Source of the DNA: Clostridia bacterium
GTDB lineage: Bacteria; Bacillota; Clostridia; Oscillospirales; Butyricicoccaceae
Assembly: GCA_017408985.1 (NCBI GenBank)
Contig: JAFQTO010000020.1
Coordinates: forward strand, 1 to 64,000
Length of the DNA stretch: 64,000 nucleotides
Reading direction: 5' to 3'
The notes beneath the pieces were generated by a model. That model worked only from the letters and a program-made list of their open reading frames with translations, made no database searches and had not been told where the DNA came from. This document shows positions 43,789 to 51,840 of the stretch, one piece after another. Both the position numbers and the translations under genes were made by a program. Position 1 is the stretch's first letter. Every line of letters begins with the position of its first letter.

Positions 43789-45348
43789 ATGGCTAACAAA
43801 CTTAATCTTGATCTGTCCCTCGTCGAGCAGGCAAGAAAGAGTGCTGCCAAGGTTGCTGATGATGTGCAGGGCTTTATTGACCTGCACACCACAGTCACCG
43901 TTGAGCGTGCTGTCTGCCGTCTGCTCGGCATCGACAACGTCAACGACGTTGACGTTCCTCTGCCCAACGTTGTAGTTGATCATCTGGTCGAGAAGGGTAT
44001 CCTCGGCGGCGGCGTTTCCTTCTATGTTGGTAATGCTATGGTCGAGACCGGCCTTACTCCTCAGGAGATAGCTGAGAAGGTAAGCACCGGCGAGCTGGAT
44101 CTGTCCAAGCTCCCCGTACACAATGCAGAAGAGATCCGTGATGCTGTTATGGCTGTTGCTGTTGCTACAACCGAGCGCATCAAGGGCAACGTTGCAAAGC
44201 GTAACGAGTACCTTGCTCAGTACGGCGATAAGGAAGGTCCCTACCTTTACGTTATCGTTGCTACCGGTAACATCTACGAAGACGTTACCCAGGCTGTCGC
44301 TGCTGCAAAGCAGGGCGCTGATATAATCGCTGTTATCCGTACCACCGGTCAGAGCCTGCTGGACTACGTTCCTTACGGCGCTACCACCGAGGGCTTCGGC
44401 GGCACATACGCAACTCAGGAGAACTTCCGCATCATGCGTGCAGCTCTTGACGAAGTATGCGAAGAAGAAAAGAGATACATCCGTCTGTGCAACTACTGCT
44501 CCGGTCTCTGCATGCCTGAGATTGCTGCAATGGGCGCACTCGAGAGACTGGACGTTATGCTCAACGACGCTCTGTACGGTATCCTCTTCCGCGATATCAA
44601 TATGCAGCGCACCATTGTTGACCAGTATTTCTCCCGTGTTATCAACTCCTATGCCGGCGTTATCATCAACACCGGTGAGGACAACTACCTCACAACCGCT
44701 GACGCTGTTGAAGAGGCTCATACCGTTCTGGCTTCCCAGTTCCTCAACGAGGCATTCGCTCTCAAGGCAGGCCTCCGCGAAGAGCAGCAGGGTCTGGGTC
44801 ATGCTTTTGAAATCTCTCCCGACGTTGAGAACGGCTTCCTGATGGAGCTGGCTCAGGCAGAGATGGCAAGAGAGATATTCCCCAAGGCTCCTCTGAAGTA
44901 CATGCCTCCCACGAAGTTTATGACCGGTAACGTATTCCGCGGCCATGTTCAGGATGCTCTGTTCAATATGGTCACCATCACCACCGGCCAGAAGCTCCAC
45001 CTGCTGGGTATGCTGACCGAAGCTATCCACACTCCCTTTATGTCTGACCGTGCTCTCGCTATCGAGAACGCTCAGTACATCTTCAGAACCATGAAGGATT
45101 TCGGCTCTGAGATCGAGTTCAAGCAGGGCGGCTTCATTCAGACCCGTGCACAGACTGTTCTTGCCAAGGCTGCTGATCTGCTCAAGCAGATCGAGAAGCT
45201 CGGCCTGTTCGGCACTCTTGAGAAGGGTATCTTCGCTGACATCAAGAGAGGTAAGGATGCAGGTAAGGGTCTCTCCGGCGTTGTTACCAAGAATGACGTT
45301 TACTTCAATCCCTTTGTTGACCTTATGAAAGGAGGCGTTTGCCTGTGA
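43789..45348 (+). CDS. kamD: Lysine 5,6-aminomutase alpha subunit
   Basis: 519 residues. Large subunit of the B12/PLP-dependent mutase that turns L-beta-lysine into 3,5-diaminohexanoate. TIM barrel with QGADIIAVIRTTGQSLLDYV and PYGATTEGFGGTYATQENFR, characteristic of KamD. Its stop is fused with the kamE GTG start (GTGA), so the two subunits are translated together. Confidence 0.97.
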   Translation: MANKLNLDLSLVEQARKSAAKVADDVQGFIDLHTTVTVERAVCRLLGIDNVNDVDVPLPNVVVDHLVEKGILGGGVSFYVGNAMVETGLTPQEIAEKVSTGELDLSKLPVHNAEEIRDAVMAVAVATTERIKGNVAKRNEYLAQYGDKEGPYLYVIVATGNIYEDVTQAVAAAKQGADIIAVIRTTGQSLLDYVPYGATTEGFGGTYATQENFRIMRAALDEVCEEEKRYIRLCNYCSGLCMPEIAAMGALERLDVMLNDALYGILFRDINMQRTIVDQYFSRVINSYAGVIINTGEDNYLTTADAVEEAHTVLASQFLNEAFALKAGLREEQQGLGHAFEISPDVENGFLMELAQAEMAREIFPKAPLKYMPPTKFMTGNVFRGHVQDALFNMVTITTGQKLHLLGMLTEAIHTPFMSDRALAIENAQYIFRTMKDFGSEIEFKQGGFIQTRAQTVLAKAADLLKQIEKLGLFGTLEKGIFADIKRGKDAGKGLSGVVTKNDVYFNPFVDLMKGGVCL

Positions 45349-46136
45349 GTTCCGGACTGTATAATCTTCATAAGGCTGACTTTGACAAGACTCTTGATCT
45401 TAAGAAGCTGAAGCCCTACGGCGATACAATGAACGACGGTAAGGTTCAGATGAGCTTTACTCTTCCTGTAAAGGATGACGAAAAGGGCATCGAAGCTGCT
45501 CGTCAGTACGCCAGAAAAATGGGCATCGATGAGCCCAACGTTGCTCATCATATGCCTCTTGACAAGGAGTTCACTTTCTACGTTGTTTACGGCTCCTGCG
45601 TACATACCATTGACTACGATGATATCCACGTTCTCACCGTTGAGTCCGATGTTATGAGCATGGAAGAAGTAAACGAGTACATCAAGGAGCATTTCGGCAG
45701 AAAGCTGACCTTCATCGGCGCTTCCACCGGTACAGACGCACATACCGTCGGTATTGATGCTATCATGAACCGCAAGGGCTTTGCAGGTCACTACGGCCTC
45801 GAGCGCTTTGAGATGATCGAAGCTATCAATATGGGTAGCCAGGTCCTTAACGAAGAGTTCATCGCCAAGGCTGTTGAAGTTAATGCTGATGTTCTGCTGG
45901 TCTCCCAGACCGTTACCCAGAAGGACGTTCACATCCAGAACCTTACTGAGATGATCGAGCTTCTGGAGGCAGAAGGTCTCCGTGATCGCTTCATCGTTAT
46001 CTGCGGCGGTCCTCGTATTACTCACGAGCTGGCTAAGGAGCTGGGCTATGACGCCGGCTTCGGCCCCGGCAAGTTTGCTGAAGACTGCGCATCTTTTGCC
46101 ATCACCGAGATGGTAAAGCGCGGTATGGGCAAATAA
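45345..46136 (+). CDS. kamE: Lysine 5,6-aminomutase beta subunit
   Basis: 263 residues from GTG at 45345. Cobalamin-binding Rossmann domain with DxHxxG as D131-A-H133-TV-G136 (His133 is the cobalt ligand). Lys144 in NRKGFAG is the PLP lysine. Both numbers equal those of the Clostridium sticklandii enzyme, which supports the GTG start over an in-frame TTG at 45339. AAAGGAGG lies 9 bases upstream. KamE is inactivated during turnover, hence the need for KamB/KamC. Confidence 0.97.
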   Translation: MSSGLYNLHKADFDKTLDLKKLKPYGDTMNDGKVQMSFTLPVKDDEKGIEAARQYARKMGIDEPNVAHHMPLDKEFTFYVVYGSCVHTIDYDDIHVLTVESDVMSMEEVNEYIKEHFGRKLTFIGASTGTDAHTVGIDAIMNRKGFAGHYGLERFEMIEAINMGSQVLNEEFIAKAVEVNADVLLVSQTVTQKDVHIQNLTEMIELLEAEGLRDRFIVICGGPRITHELAKELGYDAGFGPGKFAEDCASFAITEMVKRGMGK

Positions 46137-46155
46137 GCCTCAGACAACTTAATAG

Positions 46156-46262
46156 TTCTTCGGGGCAGGGTGAAATTCCCGATCGGCGGTACAGTCCGCG
46201 AGCGCAAGCATGAACCGGTGTGATTCCGGTACCGACAGTATAGTCTGGATGATAGAAGATTA
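46156..46262 (+). ncRNA. FMN riboswitch (RFN element)
   Basis: All RFN landmarks are present: TTCTTCGGGGCAGGGTGAAA (46156-46175), CCCGATCGGCGG, AGTCCGCGAGCG, CCGGTGTGATTCCGGT, ACCGACAGTATAGTCTGGAT and closing GATAGAAGAT. Followed by an alternative hairpin TGCACA/TTGTGCA and a terminator, so FMN should switch ribU off. It begins 20 bases after kamE. Confidence 0.98.
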
Positions 46263-46296
46263 TTGGTGCACACAATTATTGTGCAGCTGATGAATT

Positions 46297-46327
46297 AAGC
46301 GCCCGAATATATTTCGGGCGCTTTTTT
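46297..46327 (+). terminator. Terminator of the FMN riboswitch
   Basis: AAGCGCCCGAA (46297-46307) with TTCGGGCGCTT (46313-46323), then TTTT. Confidence 0.95.
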
Positions 46328-46343
46328 ATCAGGGGAGGTTATT

Positions 46344-47012
46344 ATGAAGAAAAAAATTGACGTTAAGAAGCTCGTTACATTAGGTATGTTTTGTGCGATA
46401 GCATATGCGCTTATGTTTTTAAGCCGATTCACACCTGCTATTGCAGCCGGATTTTTGAAGTACGACCCCAAGGATATCATTATTGTTATCAGTGGCTTTA
46501 TCTACGGTCCTGCCGCTGCCTTGGCAGTATCTGTTGTAGTTGCTTTTATTGAACTTGTTACTGTAAGTACAACGGGATGGATCGGTCTTATAATGAATAT
46601 TCTTGCATCCGGTGCTTTTGCATGTACTGCTTCTCTGATATATAAGAAAAAGCACACACTCAAAGGAGCGGTGCTTGGTCTTGTTGTTGCCTGCTTACTT
46701 ACAACGGGCATAATGGTACTGTGGAATTACCTTATCACACCCATTTATATGGGTTATCCCAGAGAGGCAATAGCCAAGATGCTTGTGCCGGTTTTCCTGC
46801 CTTTTAACTTTGTCAAGACAGTTGCCAACGCATCCTTCACTATTATGCTTTACAAGCCGTTGGTCAATGCTCTGCGTAAGGCTCATCTGATCGATTTGTC
46901 CGGCTCTTCGCAACAGTCGAAGAAGAACAACAAGTTCCTTGTCTATGCTTTGGCAATTCTGGCGATATTGAGCTGCGTGCTTATAGTTCTTGTTATTAAC
47001 GATATCATTTGA
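46344..47012 (+). CDS. ribU: Riboflavin ECF transporter S component RibU
   Basis: 222 residues, about six membrane helices. S component of an ECF importer that captures riboflavin and uses shared EcfAA'T. The RibU-like N-terminal motif (MFCAIAYALMFLSRF) and PKDIIIVISGFIYGP, together with the FMN riboswitch directly upstream, identify the vitamin. The C-terminal helix after about residue 195 is an extension. Its last 8 bases overlap the convergent prmA gene. Confidence 0.95.
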   Translation: MKKKIDVKKLVTLGMFCAIAYALMFLSRFTPAIAAGFLKYDPKDIIIVISGFIYGPAAALAVSVVVAFIELVTVSTTGWIGLIMNILASGAFACTASLIYKKKHTLKGAVLGLVVACLLTTGIMVLWNYLITPIYMGYPREAIAKMLVPVFLPFNFVKTVANASFTIMLYKPLVNALRKAHLIDLSGSSQQSKKNNKFLVYALAILAILSCVLIVLVINDII

Positions 47013-47967
47013 ATTCGTACATTACCCAACCTGCATCACGGCGGGTGGCGCAAAGCGTCATTCCGCCGTTTTTGTATGCCTCAAGAACTTCGTCTGCACG
47101 GGAGTCAATAATACCGGATATAATTATTCTGCCGTCAGGCTTGAGCCAGTTTTTGAGGTAGGGGAGCATTGGCATCAGTACGTCAGCTACTATGTTGGCA
47201 ACGATGAGATCAAAAGGTGCTTTAGTGCCAATGGAGCTGCGTACATTTTCATCGGACAAAAGGTCGCCTAACACGGTTGTCCATTTGGTGTCAGGGATAT
47301 TATTGAGTGCCATATTTTCGCTCGTTGCGTTCATAGCGTTTTCTTCTATATCGCAGGCAATGACGTGGTCAGCGCCAAACAGCAGGGTGCAGCAGGCAAG
47401 AATGCCGCTGCCGCAGCCTGCGTCAAATATGTTTTTGCCCTCAAGATCAAGGGTCTGGAAATGCTCAAGGCACATCTTTGTGGTTGCGTGAGAGCCGGTA
47501 CCGAAGCTTGAAGCAGGATCGATTACAAGCTCGATTTTATCGTGGTCTTCGGTCTCTTCCCACGAGGGACGGATAACAAGCTTTTCACCAACGGGGAAGG
47601 GCTTGAAATACTGTTTCCAGTTGTTTGCCCAGTTTTCATCTTCAACTATCTCACGTTTCTGCTCAAGTGTGCCGTAGAATCCGGTTGCGTTTTCCTGTCG
47701 GAGGTCATCAAGAACATCATCTACCTGTGCAAGGATCTGCTTACCTTCATCGCTGTTTTCGCACCAGAAACATACGGTAACGGGACGGTCGGCATTCTCG
47801 AATACCTCTTCGCCGATATAATCCCAACGGGGAGAGGGAGCGGCAATAAGTTCGTCTACAGTTCTTGGATCGTCAATAACACAAGCACCTGTAATGGGGG
47901 AAAGGCTGTCAGCAACAACATCGGCAGCATCGTGAGTAGTCGTTATGGTAACCTTGAAATAATTCAT
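47005..47967 (-). CDS. prmA: Ribosomal protein L11 methyltransferase
   Basis: 320 residues. SAM-dependent methyltransferase acting on L11 lysines. SAM motif FDAGCGSGIL, substrate motif IVANIVADVL and the upstream SSFGTGSHATTKMCLE loop are PrmA signatures. The ATG at 47967 is 7 bases after GAGG. Converges on and overlaps ribU by 8 bases. Confidence 0.95.
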   Translation of the reverse strand: MNYFKVTITTTHDAADVVADSLSPITGACVIDDPRTVDELIAAPSPRWDYIGEEVFENADRPVTVCFWCENSDEGKQILAQVDDVLDDLRQENATGFYGTLEQKREIVEDENWANNWKQYFKPFPVGEKLVIRPSWEETEDHDKIELVIDPASSFGTGSHATTKMCLEHFQTLDLEGKNIFDAGCGSGILACCTLLFGADHVIACDIEENAMNATSENMALNNIPDTKWTTVLGDLLSDENVRSSIGTKAPFDLIVANIVADVLMPMLPYLKNWLKPDGRIIISGIIDSRADEVLEAYKNGGMTLCATRRDAGWVMYEFK

Positions 47968-48018
47968 TTTTTTACCTCGCATTTGTTTTATAATCAGATT
48001 ATAGCAGAAAATATAGGA

Positions 48019-48047
48019 TTGTAAAATAGAATAATTGGGTTTATAAT
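48019..48047 (+). promoter_or_regulatory. Sigma-A promoter of rsmA
   Basis: TTGTAA (48019-48024), 17-base spacer, TATAAT (48042-48047). Confidence 0.8.
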
Positions 48048-48071
48048 GATTTTGAGGATATTTTGTTATAT

Positions 48072-48123
48072 AAAACAGCAAAAGCGATGGGTACATTTGG
48101 GTATAAGCAGGCGCTTTTGTTTT
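48072..48123 (+). other. Leader hairpin before rsmA
   Basis: AAAAGCG (48080-48086) pairs with CGCTTTT (48112-48118); AAAAC outside pairs with GTTTT with a 3-base bulge. ATTTTTG follows. It lies between the promoter and the rsmA RBS and looks like a leader attenuator. Confidence 0.55.
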
Positions 48124-48144
48124 ATTTTTGGCATGGAGGGTATA

Positions 48145-48990
48145 ATGAATCTTTGTGATATCAATACACTTAAACCTCTACTCAAGCGTCACGGCTTCAC
48201 TTTTTCCAAAGGACTGGGACAGAACTTTTTGTGTGATGAGAGTGTACCGGTTGCCATAGCCGAAGGTGCAGGTGTTGACGAGGATACGTGTGTTATCGAG
48301 GTCGGTCCGGGTGTGGGTGCGCTGACTCAGGAATTGCTCAAGCGTGCAGACAGAGTGACCGCCGTTGAGTTGGACAAGCGGCTTCCTGCGCTGCTTTCGG
48401 AGACTGTGGGCGGGTATAATAATTTTTCGCTTGTTGAGGGTGATATTCTCAAAGTCAACCTCCCCGAGATATGCGCAGCTTTTGACGGCAGAAAAACCGT
48501 AGCCTGCGCAAATCTGCCGTACTACATAACTACCCCAGCCATAACCGCGCTTATCGAAAGCCGATGTTTTGAGAGCATAACCGTAATGGTGCAGAGAGAG
48601 GTGGCCCGCAGGATATGCGCCAAGCCGGGCACGTCCGATTACGGTGCATTCACGGTGTACATTAACTATCACGCCGAGGCAAGCGTTGTATGTGAGGTTG
48701 ACAGAGGGTGCTTTATCCCTGCGCCAAACGTTGACTCCACCGTTGTCAGGCTTGACGTCAGAAAAACTCCGCCCGTTGACTGTGACAAAAAGGCGCTTTT
48801 CAAGCTTGTAAAAGCTGCTTTTGCGCAGCGCAGAAAGACTCTTGTCAATTGTCTGAGTTTTGCATACAAAGACAAAATCTCAAAATCTGAGCTCGAAGAT
48901 ATACTTTTGTCTTTGGATTTGTCAAAAAACGTCCGAGGGGAAGAGCTTTCATTGGTCAAATATGCAGAATTATTAACAAAATTACCTTAA
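48145..48990 (+). CDS. rsmA: 16S rRNA dimethyladenosine transferase RsmA (KsgA)
   Basis: 281 residues. Dimethylates A1518/A1519 of 16S rRNA. Begins with FSKGLGQNFLCDE, then SAM motif EVGPGVGALT and catalytic NLPYYITTPA. Full family length. GGAGGG at 48135-48140 lies close to the ATG. Single gene with its own promoter and leader hairpin. Confidence 0.97.
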   Translation: MNLCDINTLKPLLKRHGFTFSKGLGQNFLCDESVPVAIAEGAGVDEDTCVIEVGPGVGALTQELLKRADRVTAVELDKRLPALLSETVGGYNNFSLVEGDILKVNLPEICAAFDGRKTVACANLPYYITTPAITALIESRCFESITVMVQREVARRICAKPGTSDYGAFTVYINYHAEASVVCEVDRGCFIPAPNVDSTVVRLDVRKTPPVDCDKKALFKLVKAAFAQRRKTLVNCLSFAYKDKISKSELEDILLSLDLSKNVRGEELSLVKYAELLTKLP

Positions 48991-48994
48991 ATTG

Positions 48995-49023
48995 TTGAAT
49001 AATAGAGAACAGTGTGATATTAT
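48995..49023 (+). promoter_or_regulatory. Sigma-A promoter of pckA
   Basis: TTGAAT (48995-49000), 17-base spacer, TATTAT (49018-49023), with TGTGA before the -10. Confidence 0.75.
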
Positions 49024-49069
49024 TAGTATAAATCCATATAATGATTTTTCGTTGAAAGGAAGAATAAAA

Positions 49070-50860
49070 ATGGCATTAACTACAAACAAAGCGGTCCTTG
49101 AGTTCGTTGACAAAGCTGTGAAAATCGCATGTCCCGATAAGGTGCTTTGGATTGACGGCAGTCAGGAGCAGTTGGATGCTCTTTACGCCGAAGCTTGCAC
49201 CACGGGCGAAATGATCAAGCTCAACGAGGAAAAGCTTCCCGGATGTTACTATCATCGTTCTGCGCTCAATGACGTTGCACGTGTTGAAGGCAGAACTTTC
49301 ATTTGCACAAGAGAAGAGAAGGATTGCGGCCCCACCAACAACTGGATGGAACCTCAGAAGGCATACAAGATGGCAGAGGACATCCTCGCCGGCTCTATGA
49401 AGGGCAGAACTATGTATGTCATTCCTTTCTCTATGGGCCCCGTTGCTTCTAACTTTGCAAAGGCCGGTATTGAGATCACCGACTCCATCTACGTTGTCGT
49501 AAGTATGGCTATTATGACCCGTGTAGGTCAGGCTGTTCTGGACAAGCTGGGCGACGGCACCGACTTCGTTCGCGGTTTCCACGGCAAGTGTGAGCTGGAC
49601 GACGAGAAGAGATACATTCTGCAGTTCCCCGAAGACAATGCAATCTGGTCTGTCAACTCCGGTTACGGCGGCAACGTTCTGCTGGGCAAGAAGTGCTTCG
49701 CTCTGCGTATCGCTTCCTTCCAGGGCAAGAACGAAGGCTGGATGGCTGAGCATATGCTCATTCTGGGTATTGAATATCCTGACGGAAGCATCAAGTACGT
49801 TACCGGTGCATTCCCCTCCGCCTGCGGCAAGACCAACCTGGCTATGCTCATTCCTCCCAAGTCCTATCTGGAAAAGGGCTACAAGGTCTGGACAGTCGGC
49901 GACGATATCGCATGGATCAGAATTGGTGCAGACGGCAGACTCTATGCCGTTAACCCCGAAAAGGGCTTCTTCGGTGTCGCTCCCGGTACCAGCGTAAAGT
50001 CCAACAAGAACGCTCTGGAGTCCACCAGAAAGAACTCTATCTTCACCAACGTTGTTTACAATCCCAACGACGGTACAGTGTGGTGGGAAGGTATGGACAA
50101 GAATCCTCCCACAAATGCTCTCAACTGGAAGGGCGAGCCCTGGGATCCCTCCAAGGGCGAGAAGGGTGCACATCCCAACTCCCGTTTCACAGCTCCCGCT
50201 GAGAACTGCCCCTGCATCTCCAAGTTCTGGGAAGATCCCGACGGTGTGCCTCTGTCTGCAATAATCTTCGGCGGCAGACGTGCCAAGACTGCTCCTCTGG
50301 TCTATCAGGCAAGAGATTGGGATCACGGTGTATTCATCGGTTCCATTATGGCTTCTGAGACTACCGCTGCTGCTGCAGGCGCTGTCGGTGTTGTTCGCCG
50401 CGATCCTATGGCAATGCGTCCCTTCATCGGTTACCACGTAGGCGACTACTTCCAGCACTGGATCGATATGGGCAAGAAGATCACCAACAAGCCTCTTATC
50501 TTCAACGTCAACTGGTTCAGACTTGACGAAGAAGGTCACTTCCTGTGGCCCGGCTTCGGCGATAACTTCCGCGTCCTCGAGTGGATCATCAAGCGTTGCG
50601 AAGGCAAGGTCGACGCACGTGAGACCGAGATCGGATATATGCCTTATGCCGAGGATATCAACCTCGAAGGCCTTGATTACAACATCTGCGAAGGCAAGAA
50701 GTTCGACAAGACCGTTCTTGAGAGCATCCTTACCGTTGACAAGGAAGCTTGGAGACAGGATGCCGATAGCATCGCAGAGTTCTATGCAACCGTTGGCGAC
50801 AGACTGCCCAAGGAGCTTGCAAACGAGCTTGAAACTCTCAAGAAGAACGTCGCACAGTAA
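49070..50860 (+). CDS. pckG: Phosphoenolpyruvate carboxykinase (GTP)
   Basis: 596 residues. Interconverts oxaloacetate and PEP. The GTP-type P-loop is FPSACGKTNLAML, with FIGSIMASETTAAAAG and FGGRRAKTAPLVYQARDW further on, as in GTP-dependent PEPCK and unlike the ATP type. AAAGGAAG precedes the ATG at 49070. Codon use looks highly biased, like the lysine genes. In an amino-acid fermenter it probably supplies gluconeogenesis from four-carbon acids. Confidence 0.96.
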   Translation: MALTTNKAVLEFVDKAVKIACPDKVLWIDGSQEQLDALYAEACTTGEMIKLNEEKLPGCYYHRSALNDVARVEGRTFICTREEKDCGPTNNWMEPQKAYKMAEDILAGSMKGRTMYVIPFSMGPVASNFAKAGIEITDSIYVVVSMAIMTRVGQAVLDKLGDGTDFVRGFHGKCELDDEKRYILQFPEDNAIWSVNSGYGGNVLLGKKCFALRIASFQGKNEGWMAEHMLILGIEYPDGSIKYVTGAFPSACGKTNLAMLIPPKSYLEKGYKVWTVGDDIAWIRIGADGRLYAVNPEKGFFGVAPGTSVKSNKNALESTRKNSIFTNVVYNPNDGTVWWEGMDKNPPTNALNWKGEPWDPSKGEKGAHPNSRFTAPAENCPCISKFWEDPDGVPLSAIIFGGRRAKTAPLVYQARDWDHGVFIGSIMASETTAAAAGAVGVVRRDPMAMRPFIGYHVGDYFQHWIDMGKKITNKPLIFNVNWFRLDEEGHFLWPGFGDNFRVLEWIIKRCEGKVDARETEIGYMPYAEDINLEGLDYNICEGKKFDKTVLESILTVDKEAWRQDADSIAEFYATVGDRLPKELANELETLKKNVAQ

Positions 50861-51135
50861 TGCCTGAGGGTTTTGTTGCTTGTCTCGTCCTGCTTAATCT
50901 CATATCATTTGTTTTGTGTGGCATGGACAAGCACTTTGCCAAAACGAAAAAATACAGGATTTCCGAGAAAACTCTCCTTTTGTGGGGGGCACTGTTCGGA
51001 AGCTTAGGTTTGATCATGGGTATGGTCGTGTTCAGACATAAGACCCGGCATATAAAGTTCGTTATTGCTGCCCCTGTATTTTTTGTTATTCACGTCATTG
51101 TTATGGCCCTTGTTTTTGGGTATGGTGTTTTTTAG
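50860..51135 (+). CDS. DUF1294 membrane protein
   Basis: 91 residues, three hydrophobic segments. Contains the family pattern CGMDKHFAK, LLLWGALFGSLG and MVVFRHKTRHIKF. Function unknown. Its ATG overlaps the pckG stop by 1 base (TAATG), so it is likely co-translated. A terminator follows directly. Confidence 0.88.
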   Translation: MPEGFVACLVLLNLISFVLCGMDKHFAKTKKYRISEKTLLLWGALFGSLGLIMGMVVFRHKTRHIKFVIAAPVFFVIHVIVMALVFGYGVF

Positions 51136-51171
51136 CCAAAAAGCTCTCACCGGCAGGTGAGAGCTTTTTGG
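51136..51171 (+). terminator. Terminator after the pckG-DUF1294 unit
   Basis: AAAAAGCTCTCACC with GGTGAGAGCTTTTT (51156-51169), 14 bp with a short loop. Confidence 0.92.
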
Positions 51172-51216
51172 TTGTATACGGCTATATGTCAGAATGTAAA
51201 CTTTCAACTGTGTAAA

Positions 51217-51245
51217 GTGACATCCTGATAGAAGCATGGTATAAT
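51217..51245 (+). promoter_or_regulatory. Promoter of the small lipoprotein gene
   Basis: GTGACA (51217-51222), 17-base spacer, TATAAT (51240-51245) with TGG extension. It leaves a leader of about 80 bases with no obvious structure. Confidence 0.75.
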
Positions 51246-51335
51246 TCGAATATATTTTGTAATGCTTTCTGTATTTTCGAAAAACCTAATGACAAAGCTT
51301 TTCAAGATAAAATTTGCAGAATGGAGGTTGCTGTT

Positions 51336-51767
51336 ATGAAAAAAACTGTTGCGGTGCTCTTATTGGTGATGTTGATGATATGTGCGGCAGCGTGTGATAA
51401 AGAGCAGTCGCCCTCAAAGCTTGTTGATCTCGAAAAATACTCTGCAATGAAACCTGACGGTACTTTATCAATTGAGGTAGTGTACGATTATACTGAGGAA
51501 GAATTTTACACCTACGATTTTGTAATTAATGATCAGGAAACTATCCGGACAATAATGACACAAGTATACGATATTGAGTTAAAGGATTATCCCGAAGATA
51601 GAGATATAGATTTCTATCAACGTTGGATCACCGTAAATCAGGATGATAATGAATATTATATCAATCTGGCGTACACAACTGATGGAAATGACAACCGTTA
51701 CTTATGTCAATCGCAAACGGTATGTGAAACCATAGAAAAATATATTGAAGATAACCTGTTAAAATAA
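51336..51767 (+). CDS. Predicted small lipoprotein of unknown function
   Basis: 143 residues. Signal peptide and lipobox CAAAC with lipidated Cys20 (MKKTVAVLLLVMLMICAAAC). The mature part is acidic and Tyr/Asp-rich (YDYTEEEFYTYDFV, YINLAYTTDGNDN) with no domain I recognise. The ATG at 51336 has GGAGG 8 bases upstream. Its codons are visibly AT-richer than those of neighbouring genes, which may reflect weaker expression or recent arrival. Confidence 0.8.
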   Translation: MKKTVAVLLLVMLMICAAACDKEQSPSKLVDLEKYSAMKPDGTLSIEVVYDYTEEEFYTYDFVINDQETIRTIMTQVYDIELKDYPEDRDIDFYQRWITVNQDDNEYYINLAYTTDGNDNRYLCQSQTVCETIEKYIEDNLLK

Positions 51768-51803
51768 CGGCAGACCCTATTTTGTGACCCATTCAATAAA
51801 CTA

Positions 51804-51833
51804 ACCCCTCTGAGCAATCTGACTCAGAGGGGT
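51804..51833 (-). terminator. Hairpin downstream of pfk
   Basis: ACCCCTCTGAG (51804-51814) with CTCAGAGGGGT (51823-51833), 11 bp. On the minus strand TAGTTTATTG follows, a modest T tract. Confidence 0.65.
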
Positions 51834-51840
51834 CAAAGTA

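Noticed and set aside
42493-45030. An 845-codon open frame on the minus strand
   Set aside because: Antisense to kamA and kamD. The length comes from biased codons on the plus strand that leave few stops opposite; composition is Leu/Gly/Val-rich nonsense.
49076-50539. A 487-codon minus-strand frame
   Set aside because: Antisense to the PEP carboxykinase gene, which is complete with all motifs.
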